DNA of 64,000 nt, from assembly GCA_023079485.1 (NCBI GenBank), contig CM041108.1, positions 868,001 to 932,000 on the forward strand. Reading direction: 5' to 3'. The notes below the pieces were generated by a model that saw nothing but the letters and a program-made list of their open reading frames with translations, did not search any database and was not told where the DNA came from. This DNA comes from Archilochus colubris (Eukaryota > Chordata > Aves > Apodiformes > Trochilidae). The translations under genes and the position numbers were made by a program. Of the stretch, positions 12,410 through 24,804 are shown piece by piece. Every line of letters begins with the position of its first letter. Positions within the stretch are counted from its first letter, which is position 1.

Positions 12410-15054
12410 GCTTAATAGGGCCAAGACTTCAATTCCTCCTTGCAATAAATGAGAGAAATGGTGCTGGTGTTGTGCTTTCTAATCAAATAAGAGTTTTATT
12501 TTTATTTTTCATCACAGGGGAGACCATTCACTAGCCCTGAGCTAGCCACCTGCCCTTGACAAGTGGAATTATGGATCCTGCCAGCTCCTATTAACTGGAC
12601 AAATCTTTGCATTGATAATGAAGGGAGAGATTTATGTCTCCACAGGAGAAATACTATGCCCCAGCAACCAAAACTGAGCTCCTGGATCAATCCAAATCAG
12701 AGTCCACCAAGGAATTAAATGAGGCAATGGGCATTAATTGGCATCTCTGGCATTCCAGCAGCCTGCCAGGAATGCTGGGCTGGAGGGACAGAGCTTATCC
12801 CTTGATCCTGGGGAGCTCCTGGCCAAGGTCAAGGTGTTTTTTGGCAGGTTATCATGGGGAATATTTGCAGTGTTTGCTAGAGTTCTGGCATCTTCAAGGA
12901 AAGAAATCAAAAATAGCCTCATGGGGCTGAAGGCACTTTTAAAAAACAGCCTCTTGGTTTTGCATAGCAAGTGGTTAATAAGCCACAAACTGGATTTTCT
13001 CAGATTAATTCTCAGGCACTTCATTTCCTTGCTGCTTTTTAGCTGGCAGCAAAGGGGCAGGATTTCTCCAAATTCAGAATGTTCCTTGGGAGTATCATCA
13101 TGCCATGTGCTTCCTAAAACCCCCCCAAAAAACCACAAAAAACAAACAAGAAAAAACAACAACTTTGTGTATGATCCTCTGGGCTTGTACTCCAACCTAA
13201 TACTCAGAAGGCTTCAGTTTTTTTTTCTCCTATAATAGAAGCTGAAGGTTTCTTGTGCTTTGTTGCATTACCTGTACTTCAGGGAGAGGAGAAAGTATAT
13301 TTAATGTTCCAGGTAGATGTCCAAGAAAAATAAAAAAAAACCCTAATAAATGGAAACCCCAAGCACTCAGCTTGCCTCTTCCCACTGAAAGGTTCAGGTT
13401 CAGCAAAGGGAAGCAACTTAGTTTGTTCCTTTTTGTTTTAAACAATTAAACCCCATCTCAACCCAAGAAAAGCAGCCCTAAGAGTTCTTCATTTCTTAGT
13501 GCTGTGGGTAATGAGCCCAGCCCCATAAAAAACCTAATATACTGGGGGGATTTGCACCTTATTTCCCCTTGATGTAATTCTGCCTGGTTTGGTCCATTCT
13601 TAGGGGTGACTTAGGGGTGACACTGACTTTGGCATCACTGGGGAGTGCAAGGATCTTGCTGAGAGTCTGAGTGTCTTTTTGCCAGATGGACAGAGGGGTT
13701 TAAGATTCTGGAGCTTCAGCAATTGGGTCTTAGGCAGGAGGAGGAGGAGGGACTTGGAAGAGAGGTGTCAGGGCAGCTTGGGGTGACACGGGGCCACAGC
13801 CAGCATGAAGCATATGGGGTCCATACATTGCCCTGGGCCCTGCCTGGCACCTTCTCACCACCCTGTCTTCTCCTTGAAGAGCAGCAAATCACACTTGCCT
13901 GCCCTGACATTGCTCGGGGTTTTTTGTTTTTTGGGTTTTTTTGCCCATCAGGGAATCCTCTCTCAGCTTCTTTCTCACTTCTCCATCTGTTATTTATTAT
14001 TTTTCCTCCCCCTCAACCCGTTGTCCCTGGGGTTTTGAAGAGAGATGCAGAAGCCAGAAGGAAATCAGTCCATCACCTTCCTGATGCACTTCCAGGCATC
14101 ATGTCTCAAGCATTAAGGACACCCTGGGGTTCTCTCAGAGGTCCCTTCACCCTCATCATTAAACAGATCTTTGCCTACAGCCCTTTCTACGTCCCAAAAC
14201 CTTTCAGGCCAAGTGATGCCCCATGGTTTGCAGGTGTCTGAAGCTTCAGGCTTGGGAATATTGGGCCAGAATCTTTCCATCTTGCTGCATTTCTCACTTG
14301 GGAATGAAATAAAACTTTCTGGACCTAGTGAATCCTGGGCAGATGGCACTGATGAGTGTTGTGGGCATTTTTCCTCTTCTTCCCCCAGCCCCACCTGCTT
14401 TTAAAAAATGAGGTGGGAAGAGTTTTGTGATGGATGAGACCCCCTGGAAAAGTGTCAGCCAGGAGGTTTCAAGATGAGAAATACAGATACAATGGTTTGA
14501 AATGCTGAGATCATGTTGTAGAAAACCCACCTCTAGTTTGCCTTGCCTGGGGGGACGTCAATCCCACCCCAGTCTTGAGGAACCACCTTGTTCCCACACT
14601 GCCAAAGAGCTGGGAGGGGTGAGGATGGGTTGGGTCCAGCAAAGGGTGAAGGCATCTCCTGCTTTTTCAGCCAGAAAATCTGCTGAAGCTGAAACTGCTC
14701 CTCCATGTTCTCCAACCCGTCTGGAAGGTGATCCCAGACACCTTGGGGAGATGCTGCTGGAATTTCTCCCTCTAAACCTGGAGCTGTCCATAAATCCAGG
14801 ATAAAGGATCTCCAGCAGATCCTTCAGGCCACCTCAAAGCACCCAGAAGCAGCTTGGCTCTCCCTGTTCCTGCTGGAGAGGCACAGGGGGGTCCCCCCCA
14901 TCCTGGCCAGGACATTGGGCATCAGCTCTCTGGGGATGGGTGGGTTTGAGCCCCCAAAACCTCAGGGGGCTGGGGGCCCTGGTGGGTGCATGGCAGCTCT
15001 GCTGCCCCCTTTGCTTTGGCATTTTGGCTGCAGAAACAGGGCTGAGGCCAGAGG
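12410..15054. other. Unique non-coding stretch
   Basis: No exon or transposon recognised. The piece at 12410-12660 is AT-rich with AATAAATGAGAG, CTATTAACTGG and CATTGATAATG and could be a weak regulatory candidate. Elsewhere there are A-rich CAAAA patches at about 13118-13165 and 13327-13345. Confidence 0.45.
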
Positions 15055-15265
15055 CAGGAGTAAAATATCTCTGTAATGAAGCCAAACGTTGGGCTCTTTG
15101 AGCTGATGCCAGCTTTTATAACAATTTCCATCTTAAGCCGGCTCAATACATATTTAATGAAATCTTCTATAAAACCTTTAACAGCCCTCAATTCATTTCA
15201 AGTGGTAAATGAGTCAGCAGTCTGAAATGATGAGCAGGATTCAGACTCTGCTATCGTTACTTAAG
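15055..15265. promoter_or_regulatory. Candidate enhancer with AP-1 and NKX2-like sites
   Basis: A sharply bounded AT-rich, complex block between GC-richer sequence. It carries a perfect AP-1 core TGAGTCA at 15210-15216 inside ATGAGTCAGC, an NKX2-like TCAAGTGG at 15198-15205, TTTATAACAATTT, ACATATTTAATG and several ATTCA/TTAA cores. It also keeps isolated CpGs (aaacgttggg, taagccggct, ctatcgttac) in a CpG-poor setting. This combination favours a constrained regulatory element, but conservation was not tested. Confidence 0.45.
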
Positions 15266-15620
15266 GAGAAGAAGTGATTCTTTTTAAATGCTTTTCCTTC
15301 TAAATAACTTTTCTTTTTCTTTTTCTTTTTTTTTCCCCTCTTGCTGGATTGATGTTGCTCGACAGAGGCAAGGACAAACTCAGAGGCACAAATCCTCCAG
15401 CAGTGCTGCCATCCCCCTGATCCATGCAAACAGAACTTTGCCAGCCCAGGCTGCTGTCCCTACCCCTTCACCCATCCCTTGGATCAGGTCCCAGTGTGAC
15501 TCCTCTCTCCCTGCCTCAGTTTCCCCATTTGCTTAATGTTACCCACCTCCTGTCAGGTGGTTCTGAGAACTCTGGGGGGAGATCCCACCTCTCTGGGCAG
15601 CCCAAATCCTTCTATCACGG
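15266..15620. other. Unique non-coding stretch
   Basis: Contains a TTTTCT-rich low-complexity patch at about 15309-15336. Nothing else is recognisable. Confidence 0.5.
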
Positions 15621-15700
15621 GATGTGGGAGGATGTGGGAGGATGTGGGAGGATGTGGGAGGATGTGGGAGGATGTGGGAGGATGTGGGAGGATGTGGGAG
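15621..15700 (+). repeat. Decamer tandem array, 8 perfect copies
   Basis: GATGTGGGAG repeated eight times without a mismatch, preceded by an overlapping G and followed by GTGACC. Each unit has one GGG run, and successive runs are separated by 7 bases (AGGATGT), so the array meets the loose G-quadruplex rule G3N7. Because the period is 10, the reading frame rotates and several frames stay open through it; the open frames at 15424-15894 on both strands are produced by the array and are not genes. Confidence 0.98.
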
Positions 15701-17689
15701 GTGACCACCAAGCCAAGCCCACCTGAGGACCAATCTCCTGCTGAGTTATTCCCATTTTTTCTTGGTATCAGGCAGCAAAATCCCCTAAAGAGCTGAAAGA
15801 AAGGCAAGATAGCAGCTGTGTAACCAGAGCTAGGTGGGACCTGCTCATCTGAATATTGAAATGGCAGCTTGGTGAAAGGTGGGGAGACTTCCAAGCTGCC
15901 TTGTTCTGCACCTCACCTATAAAAGCCAAGCAAGCTCTGCAAAACATTTCAGTTCTCTTGATCACTGTAATTACTGGATGGGCTCCAGCCCAGCTCTCTG
16001 GCTCAGGTTAGACAGAAGGGGTGTGGGTAAAGGCTTTAAACTAAAGAGAATCATGGCTTGCTTTTTGATTTAAAGAAAAGTCCTTTCTTTTGCATTAGTT
16101 TGATTTCTTTCTTTCTTTCTTTCTCTCTTATCCCTGCAGCTGATCCCAACACAAAACAAGGACCTGGTGGGGTGGGGACCTTTCAGCTCATTTTTTTGGA
16201 GGGGCTGAGCTGAGGTTGTAGATCTGTGTCACCAGAGCCAGGAACTGGGAAAAAGTGGCCCTAAATATTATTTTTGAGTAGGAGCAAGTGGGTAAAGGTG
16301 GCACACAGCCTAAGGTGGTCATCTGGACTCCGTTCAAGCAATTTGATGGCAGGTTTTCTAGCACCCCCCTGGTTACAGTCAGTCAGTTTTCCAATTAACT
16401 TTTGCATTTAAATGGCTGGCATTCTGCTGAATCCCTATCAGCCACACAAAGGATGTTCCTCCCTTCTTGTCCCTTCTGCTGGGAACAGCCCTGGCAGAGG
16501 TTTCTGAGAAGGTTTGGGCAAAGTCCATGGTTGAGGGGGTTAGAGAGGGAGGTGAAATGAGGGAATTAAGAGTGGCTTGGGAACTATGAACCAAGGAGAC
16601 AGCTTGGACCCCAGAATCTGCTAATCCTAAGGGTCAGGAGAGATGTGGATCTGTCTGGTGGGTCAGCATCTCCTGGGTGCAGTTCAAGTTTTTATGGCTC
16701 TGATAAGGCATGGCCATAAAAAAAAAAAAAGGGAAAATCCACCTGTTGCCCTCAAATGCTTGGAATTATTTTCTCCCTGACTGAGCCAGCTCTCTGAGTG
16801 AGATCAGAATCATCACAGAACCATGGAGTCATTGACCCCTTTGTGTTGGAAGGGAGAGAAGAGGAGGGATTCCTCTTAAGGTGCTTGACCCAGATGAGAT
16901 TGTCTCAGAAAAACCCACTCTACACTTTCAAGGACAACTGTTGAAAAAGGCTGAACTGATCCTAGAACAGCTGCTAAAAAGAGCAACTTGTTTGTCTTTG
17001 GAAAGGGAGAGAAACCTCAGGAGGGGGAAGGAGAAGGGCAGGGGCTCCTCCAGCATCCGAGGGGACCTCTATGGATATGTCAGAGAAGAAAAGAGGAGGG
17101 GAGGAAATAATGGGTTAAAGGCTTAAGTTTAGGCTGATGAAGACAACATCTTAGCCAGCAAAGCAATTTAGCTCAGAACAAGCTGAACTCTTGCAAAGAT
17201 TCAACTTGATGGGTTGGGGAATGGGAGGATACCAGGTCAGACCCCAGGTTGGGATGGTGGTGGCTGCAGATCAAGCTCCAGGAGATGACCAGGGCTCACA
17301 GGAGCAAACTACCTGAGGAACAACAGAGGATCAAGCCAAAAATGCCATGGAGAAACCTTCAATCCCTATTACAGGGGTTTTAACAGTGAAAACTCGAGCA
17401 GATGTTTCCTGAGTGCCCCCTGCTACCCAGAGCTGAGGATGCTAAACATGAGGGCTGGGCTTTAAATTGTTAATCCTGCTCCAGATCCATCAGGCAGGAG
17501 CACAGCTGCCAAAACCAGTTGACTCCCAGCTGATCCCATTTATCTTTCATGTGACTTTGTTGGAGGAGACCTCGGTGGCCACTGTGCCAGGCTGGGACCT
17601 GTCACTTCTTCTCAAGCAGCAGGGAGAGGTGGGGAGGAGTTTGTTAAACAAACCCCATCTCAAGCTGTTATCTTCTACATGCATCACCC
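15701..17689. other. Unique non-coding stretch
   Basis: No exon recognised. Includes a TTTC microsatellite at about 16107-16126, an A run at about 16718-16731, and the CR1 tail relic described separately. Confidence 0.5.
16805..16862 (-). mobile_element. Possible CR1 3' tail relic
   Basis: The plus strand reads like the reverse complement of a CR1 3' terminus: 'cagaatcatcacagaacca' then 'gtgttggaagggag'. CR1 copies in inverse orientation usually begin with an 'agaatcacagaatca' type tail followed by 'ttggaaggga'. Only about 55 bp match and the element body beyond is not recognisable, so this may be a heavily truncated copy or chance similarity. Confidence 0.45.
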
Positions 17690-18075
17690 TGGTTAAATGG
17701 CACTTAATGGAATAATGAACCACGGGGAGAACCAGACAAGGAAACGTCATTAAATCTTGTTAAAAATGAATAAAATTCCAAATCAATTCCCATTAGTGGA
17801 CATGCTGATATTTCACATGTCTTTAGGAGTTTTATTATGCATTCATGCATAATCTGATCTAATGATGGCTATTTTCCCCCAAACTCCTTTCTTCCTAATA
17901 AAAATGAGCAGAGCTTTTCTTTTTCTTTTTTTTTAAACATTATATGAAATATTTAAGCCATGTCTTTTGCTCCTCATGGCCGTGCCCTTATTGTGTCAAG
18001 TAAAATTAGTGAAGTATACAAATGAGAGTAAACAAAGGTGACAGATAAATGAAGCACATGGTTACCCAGAGTGTC
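17690..18075. promoter_or_regulatory. Candidate conserved AT-rich regulatory block
   Basis: Unique AT-rich sequence with CATTAAATCTTG, CCCATTAGTGG, CTGATATTTCACATG, TTTATTATGC, CTAATGATGG and TCAAGTAAAATTAG. It contains the 18-bp POU-like inverted repeat listed separately at 17835-17852. The right part (17970-18060) keeps an ATGGCCGTGCCC CpG and ends at AACAAAGGTGACAG. The texture resembles a developmental enhancer; this is inference. Confidence 0.42.
17835..17852. promoter_or_regulatory. POU-type palindrome
   Basis: TTATGCAT-TC-ATGCATAA: two 8-bp half-sites in perfect inverted repeat with a 2-bp spacer. ATGCATAA and ATGCAT resemble octamer/POU half-sites, and inverted ATGCAT arrangements are known to bind POU dimers. 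The repeat itself is directly visible; binding is an inference. Confidence 0.5.
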
Positions 18076-18327
18076 AGAAGCCCCTGTGTATGGTCCATCC
18101 ATAGGCTCCTCCATGGGCTCTTCATCTGCAACCCTGGGAAAAGTTGGGACACAGAAGCTCCAAGCTCCAAAGAAGTTCCTCCAAGGACCAGATGTGTTTG
18201 TCTCCCTCCTTCTTTTCCTCTCTCTCCTTCCTGCACGCTTTCTGCTCACATTTAAAGACAATTTTCATATTTAATTACAGTTGGGAAACACAAGTATGGA
18301 GAAGTTCCTGCAAAGTTTGGGCCTGGA

Positions 18328-18360
18328 AGAGAGAAATAGGAGAAAAGAGAGAAATAGGAG
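18328..18360. repeat. Short tandem duplication
   Basis: The 15-mer AGAGAGAAATAGGAG occurs at 18328-18342 and again at 18346-18360, separated by AAA. It is a minor slippage product. Confidence 0.9.
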
Positions 18361-21300
18361 CCTGGAGGTGGTTTAGTGTCTCCTGAGCAAGATGCAAAAG
18401 CTGGGTGAGATAAGGCAGCAGAAACCTAGAAGAATTTGGACAGCAAGTTCCCTGATTTACAACTTTCCCAGCACTTCTTGGCCCAGATCTCCAATTGCCT
18501 TAAATCCAAAGCCTCCAAGAACTTTTCCTATTCCCCTCCAGTTTTCAACCCCCTTTATCAGACACACATGTTGGACCAGCTCATCACAAAATCTGCCTGT
18601 GCAAAAAAAACCAAACCAAAAAACCAACAACCCCCAAGAAGTGGCTGTGTGCAGACAGATGGAAGAGCAAGAATAGCAAGGAGGCAATATTGGGCAGCAT
18701 GTTAAACAGGAGTCAAGGCATGACAGACAGCAAGAGCCCAGCTGCTTAGCTGTTGTCTAGCTTTTAATAATAATACCAGGCTTGTTTTGCATAAAGTGGC
18801 TGTGTGCAGAATTCAGAGCTGGAATAATCATCAGGAGAACTCTCAGCTCACCTCCAAGCTGCATGGGGTTGGATCAAGGCTTCCAGTACGGATTGTGACA
18901 ATGGATAAAGCCATTGAGGAAGGGGACAAAAAGGGATAATTTATTCCAATCAAAAAGACATCTTCAGCTTGACCCTGTTGTGCTCACTCACCTTGAACAG
19001 AGCCAGCTGAGCTTGGCTGCTTCCAGCTCTTCCCCAAAGCAAAATTTCCCATCAAATCTCCTCCTGGATTGCCCAATTCCCAGCTTGTTTTGGGCCACTG
19101 AGGTTGTGAGGAGGCTCAGCCCAGTGCTTGGAGCCCATGCTTGGAATGCTCCATCCCTGGGATTGCAAAGGAAAGGTTCTGGTGCTGCAAAAAAATCCAA
19201 GTTTCCACACAGAGAAAGGTGGAGGGAGAATCGTTGGCACTGGGAGAAGCTTTGGTAGATCCAAGGGATCTTCAGGACAGGAGTGAGTAGAGCTGAATGC
19301 TCATTAGAAATGCTCAGCAAGGATAATTAAGCCCTGGCTGGGCTGAGGAAGCCTCCACTACTCCAAGGTGCTGATTCCAAGCACGGAGCCTCCTTAAAGG
19401 TTGCTTTCCTGGGTCATTTATTACACCTTTATTCCTTTATTCCAAAAAGGAAGACCTTTTTGGAAGTTTAAGTAGGGGATTTTCTTGCCTCTCAGCCTTA
19501 AAACTAGGACTTTCTGACTTTTTTGTTGCATATTTATGGTGCAGGAACACCAGGAGGCCACTGCTGGGTCAGGAGGAATTGGGAGCCTGGGAACTGGAGA
19601 TTCCATCACCACCTTTTCAGCTTCTCAGCCCGGGAAGAAATTTGCAAATATTTTTCAAATCTGAAATATGGCAGAGACTTTTTCAATCTGTTTGCAGGCA
19701 ATTTGCAAACAGCAAACCCTGGCAACGTTGGCAGAATGTGTAATGAATGCCATGGTTTCTGTGCCCAGTTATCATTTCTCCCTGCTGAAAAGCTGGGGAA
19801 AAGGATTTTGCTGGGACTATTCCCTCAAATCCTGTCATCTGAGATGCCCCCATGTGGAAAGACATCATTTTCCAGGGGGAAATAAAAGGGGAAATCATTT
19901 TTTTTCCTGAGGGATCTGGGCAGAGAGAGCAGCTTCTGCTCCTGATGAGGCTTTAGAAACAAGAAGTGGATAACTTGCTCAGTATTTTGGAGTGGCAGAA
20001 GATGTGGCTCGTGGGAATGAAGCAGGAATTTGGAGCAGAGCAGGAATATAGAGGTGTTTTCATCACCAACCAGCTCCCAAGCTGTGTTCTCCTCCAGCAT
20101 CTCCCCCAAACCCTACAGAAACACACAACTTCAAGCCTCTAAATCCCCAACCCTTCTTTTCTCCTGCCTTTGGGCTCAGGCTTGGAGGAGAGGTGCTTGA
20201 GAGAGCAGGGAAGGGGCACAGTGGGGCCATAAGGCCAGATCTGCCTCTTTCCCTAAATGTTTGAAGGAAACCCAAAGAATGGCTGAAGATCTGGGAATCT
20301 GTCCCCATGGCCCCACAATGGGCCCATCATTATTGGAACCATCCCTGTGCCTCAGTTTCCCTTTTTGAAAAGGCTGGGGTTTTTACTCATTTTTATTAAT
20401 TTTTTTTTTTTAATCCCTCATTTTTAAGGGTTTTTAAAGGTGAGGGAGTGGGAAGCAGCCAGGTGGGTGCTGTGGGCTGGTGCTGAGTGTCCTCCATCCC
20501 TCCCCTGCCCCAGCAGCTTGTTGGGTGTTCACTCAGACAATTATGCAGAGTTTCCCATTCTCATTAGACACCTTCAAACAGCCTTGAAAATCTCCTCATT
20601 CCAGGCTTATTTTGTCCTCGTTAAATTCTTATCTCAGCTAAAAGAGGGAGATAAAGGCATTAAACCCTGCCCAGAGCCACAGGAATGAGGCACCAGCAAG
20701 GTTCCCCTGGACCATCCTCCCCCCTTGGCAGTGCTCAGACCCCATCATTGCCTTCCTGCCCAAACCCTGAGGGTTTTAACCCATTTGGAAAGCCAAGATG
20801 CATGAAGGTGGCTTCAGTCATTAAAACTCTTGGGAAAACAGAAGGAAAAATCCGGAAAATACTTTCAGGATGCATTTCAACCCTCAGTGTTTCCCTGGTC
20901 ATCACCACTTGCTCTGGGTTTTCACATCCCCTCTTCTCCTTAAAAAAAGGCAGAATTTGAGGCTCCAAATGATGAAATTCCTAACAATTCACCTGCAGTT
21001 CCCCCAGGGGAAGGTTATTGATAAAAACTTAGGGTTCAGTGTGTTGCTGAGCCTCTGTTCTGTATCAAATCTGCCAAAGATCCATCATTCCCACTCCCGT
21101 GGCCCAGCCCCTACTAAATAAAACCCAAGGAAAAATATTTATTACAGGAGGGAAATGGGGTTTCAGCCTTTTGGCTCTGTGTATTTGTAGTGATTTCACA
21201 ATCCCTTATTGCATTGGCAGGTGATGAGCCCTGTCTGAAATCTTTGCAGGAAGATTTCTGGGGGAATTTTCCCTTAAAAAGGTGATTTTCACCCTTGGCT

Positions 21301-22171
21301 CTGCTCATTCCTCCCTTTCACCCTTCACCCATGAGCTGTATCCCCCAGGCTCCATTGGATGTCTTCATTGAGACATGAATTGGTTTATTTAATTATTGAA
21401 TTATCCACCCCACACCCCCCAACCCTCCCTTCCAATCCTTTCCTTATTATTCCTTTCTCATGTCCCATTTTCCAGGTAAATAAAGGATCAAGGGTCACCT
21501 TCTGGCTCTCCTGGCTTTGGGCATCACTTTGGTTGTGGCCAGAGCACAAAAGGGACTTTTTTTGGGGAGCAGTTTGCAGACTTTTGGAACAGGATTCTTG
21601 TGTCACTGGAGGGATTTGAGCCCAGAGCAGGGGAAGCCAGGCTGGTCACCTGCAGAACTCAGAATTCAGGGTTTGCCACCTGGCAAAATGATGCTTTTAG
21701 GACAAGCCACTAGTGGGAGCCGTGGGTCTGCACACACAACCCCCAGCAGATCCTACTCTTGGAGTCCCAAATGGTCCCATTTCCCTTAGGGTCCTGCCTG
21801 GGCTTTCAACCTCCCTTCAGCCCCTTAAGGGCCTGCCAGAGCTTTTCCCATCCCTCCTGAGAGCATCTGGGGCTTGCAGGGGGAGAAAAGGAGGAGCACA
21901 AGGACAGCAGCTGGATGGAGATGTCCCCTCTGCCCTTCCCATCACAATGGAATTGCCACAGCACCCCAGGGACCACTTGGCCCTGGAATAAACCAAATAT
22001 TTTCTACTCCCACACAGGTGTTTGGGAGACAGAGGGAGATGCAAAGTTGGGATGAGGTTTTTTTTCACCTCTAGGATGAAGACAGCTTTCCAAAGCTCTT
22101 TACCAAACCATCTCCTTTGTATGTTCAGCACCAACCCCTCTCCTCCTTTCTTCTGCCAGACAAAATGTGTC

Positions 22172-22192
22172 TTTTTTTTTTTTTTTTTTTTT
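22172..22192. repeat. Poly-T run
   Basis: Twenty-one consecutive T with no recognisable element attached. Confidence 0.9.
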
Positions 22193-22424
22193 GGAACTGC
22201 CTCATTGCCTGGGAAAACTGCTTTCCCTGGGTGCTTTTGGGGGATTCATGGCATGGTTGCTGCCCAAAGACACATCAGCTCTCAGAGCTTAGGGAGGCAG
22301 CTTCAGAAACCTGCTGGGATGAGGAGCAGGAGCTCTGGGTTCAGGACATCTCTATGCATCCCAGCCCAAAAATCAGCTTCACTTGGTTTGTTCAGACCTT
22401 GTGGCCTGGCCTGGAGGAGAAAAC

Positions 22425-22610
22425 CAGATCTTATTAGGGCCTCTAATAATGTTCCAGATCATCCTCCGTGCCGAGCAGATCTGAAGGATTAGCAAAACAA
22501 ATGCAGTGATGACTTTGCTGTGAAATTAAAATTTTTTTTGTCAGATAATCCAAAGAGGAAATAGAAATTTTATTTCAATTATGCATTCAACTTTTCCTCA
22601 GCTCACTTTG
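22425..22610. promoter_or_regulatory. Candidate conserved non-coding block
   Basis: Unique block with CTTATTAGGGCC, CTCTAATAATG, GGATTAGCAAAACAAATG, GTGAAATTAAAA, CAGATAATCC and TTTCAATTATGCATTC motifs and two retained CpGs (ctccgtgccgag). Motif density and retained CpGs suggest constraint. No comparison was possible. Confidence 0.38.
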
Positions 22611-23279
22611 AGCCAGGGTTTTGATTTTGTTGGTTTTTTTTTTTACTAATTTCCAGAGAAGTTTAGGGGCCTGGAGATGCTCAAAAACCCTGCAGCCAGC
22701 TCCTGGCTGGTGTAATCACCCTCTCCACCATCCATCCTGCTTGCAAACTCACCTGAAAACCCCCAAAATTGTCTTTTCCCCATTAAAATCCAGGCTGCAA
22801 AGCAGGGATGTGTTGCATGGGTGAGCTGTTTTGTCCTGTATAATAACTGCATGAATAATTGAAATTCCTTGCATTGCTCAGAGTGAGGAGTCCCGGACAG
22901 ACAAGTGGTTAACAGATGGATTATTCTTTTTTTTTATTTCCCTTCCTGCATTGGAGAACAGAGATGGGAAAGGTTTTGGGCTTAAATAGCTGCAGGGGCT
23001 TTATGGTCCTGGGTTTAAATTGGGACAAGTGTTTATGGTGTGGGGTTTAAATGGGGACAGGGGTTTAGTTCTGATTGGATTTTGCAAGGTTCTGCTCTGG
23101 GCTTGAAACTGGCTGTCCAAAAACTGGGGAGAAAAGCATCCTGATGGCTGAACTGCATGTTTTTAAACAGGATTTATTGCTTCTGTTAAAGCAGAATTCA
23201 ATCAACACCTTCTTGGAGGAGAGGGATAGAGCTGGAGGTGGGAGCAGGGCAAGTCCCTACAACCAAGTCCAGCAGGAAT
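22611..23279. other. Unique non-coding stretch
   Basis: Nothing recognised apart from T runs at about 22636-22646 and 22926-22936. Confidence 0.5.
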
Positions 23280-23400
23280 TTCTTTCCACCCCCTCCCTGG
23301 GCAGCCCATCCCAATGCCTGATCACTCTCTCTGGAATGATTTTTTTCCTAATATCCAACTTAAACCTTCCCTGGCAGAGCTGAAGCCCATCTCATCCCAA
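23280..23400 (-). mobile_element. CR1 LINE fragment, degraded
   Basis: On the plus strand the order 'cctccctgggcagcccatcc', 'caatgcctgatcactctc', a 'cctaatatccaacttaaac' segment and 'cttccctggcagagctgaag' is the reverse complement of the CR1 ORF2 end. The minus-strand frame reads GFSSAREGLSWILGKKSFQ, a decayed form of the LRQGRFRLDIRKNFF block seen in better copies. Both ends are lost: neither the 3' tail nor upstream ORF2 is recognisable. It is older than the 660-1162 copy. Confidence 0.8.
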
Positions 23401-24144
23401 AACACCATCCACAGCTCCACTCCATCTCCCCAACAAGGTGCAGGACTCATGCTGAGATCCTTCCCCACCAAATATTGGGATCTCCAGCACTTTAGCCACC
23501 AATTCCAGCTTTCTCCCCAAGTTCTCCCCATCTCCAAGAATAAAACGAGCTCCTTCTTTATTTGCATTTAATTTTTTTAGCTGCTGCCAGCAGGGTGGAG
23601 AGGATTTGGGCCCCAGGGTGTTTGTTTTGTTCCCCACCAAAGGGCACTTGGGGTTTGGTGGCACCTGGGACCTGATGTGGTGAAGACACTGAGAGAGGAA
23701 GAGGATGATGCTTGACTTCCTCAGCACCCAGACCCCACTAAAGCCCCATGATGATGTTCCCCATCTCTAAAAAGTTCTTTATTTTGTGGCAGTTCAAGCT
23801 CTCTGAGATGTCCAAGTGATTCATGTGCTGGCTCCTCCAATCATGAAGCTGTTTTAAGAAGTCCTTACACATCTCCAGCTTCTTTGGGGTATGAGTTTTA
23901 TTCACTGTCTCCTCCCTGACCCTTTTGCTGTTCCTCTTACCAGGTTTATTCCAGCTGAAGCCAACAATCCTGCTTTTTAATAAAAGCAGGGACTCCCGTG
24001 TGACTCTCAGATCAAGGGCTTTAAGGCAAACCCCACCAATTTTCACATGACAGACCTGCAAAACAGCAGCTCCTCAGCTTCAGCCTTTTTCCTCCCTGAA
24101 GTTGATTACAGAGAAAATGGAAAATACAACAGAAAAAAAATTAA
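23401..24144. other. Unique non-coding stretch before the microsatellite
   Basis: No exon. Possibly includes further unrecognisable decay of the CR1 relic on its left. The last 30 bp become A-rich and grade into the purine microsatellite. Confidence 0.45.

Positions 24145-24804
<660 letters not shown>

Larger units (their letters stand above)
18076..22424. other. Unique non-coding stretch
   Basis: No gene or transposon recognised over more than 4 kb. Landmarks: an 18-bp unit repeated nearly twice at 18328-18360, an AAACC-rich patch at about 18603-18635, a T run at about 20399-20412, and a T run at 22172-22192. Open frames such as 18914-19258 and 22022-22492 have no domain. Confidence 0.5.

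Noticed and set aside
15621..15700. CRISPR-like array
   Set aside because: Direct head-to-tail decamers without spacers; it is a tandem repeat in a vertebrate-type sequence.
15424..15894. Repeat-containing frames around the decamer array on both strands
   Set aside because: Openness comes from the array; flanking codons show no domain.
23735..23900. Possible extension of the minus-strand CR1 relic or another LINE
   Set aside because: No ordered set of family words could be matched beyond 23400.
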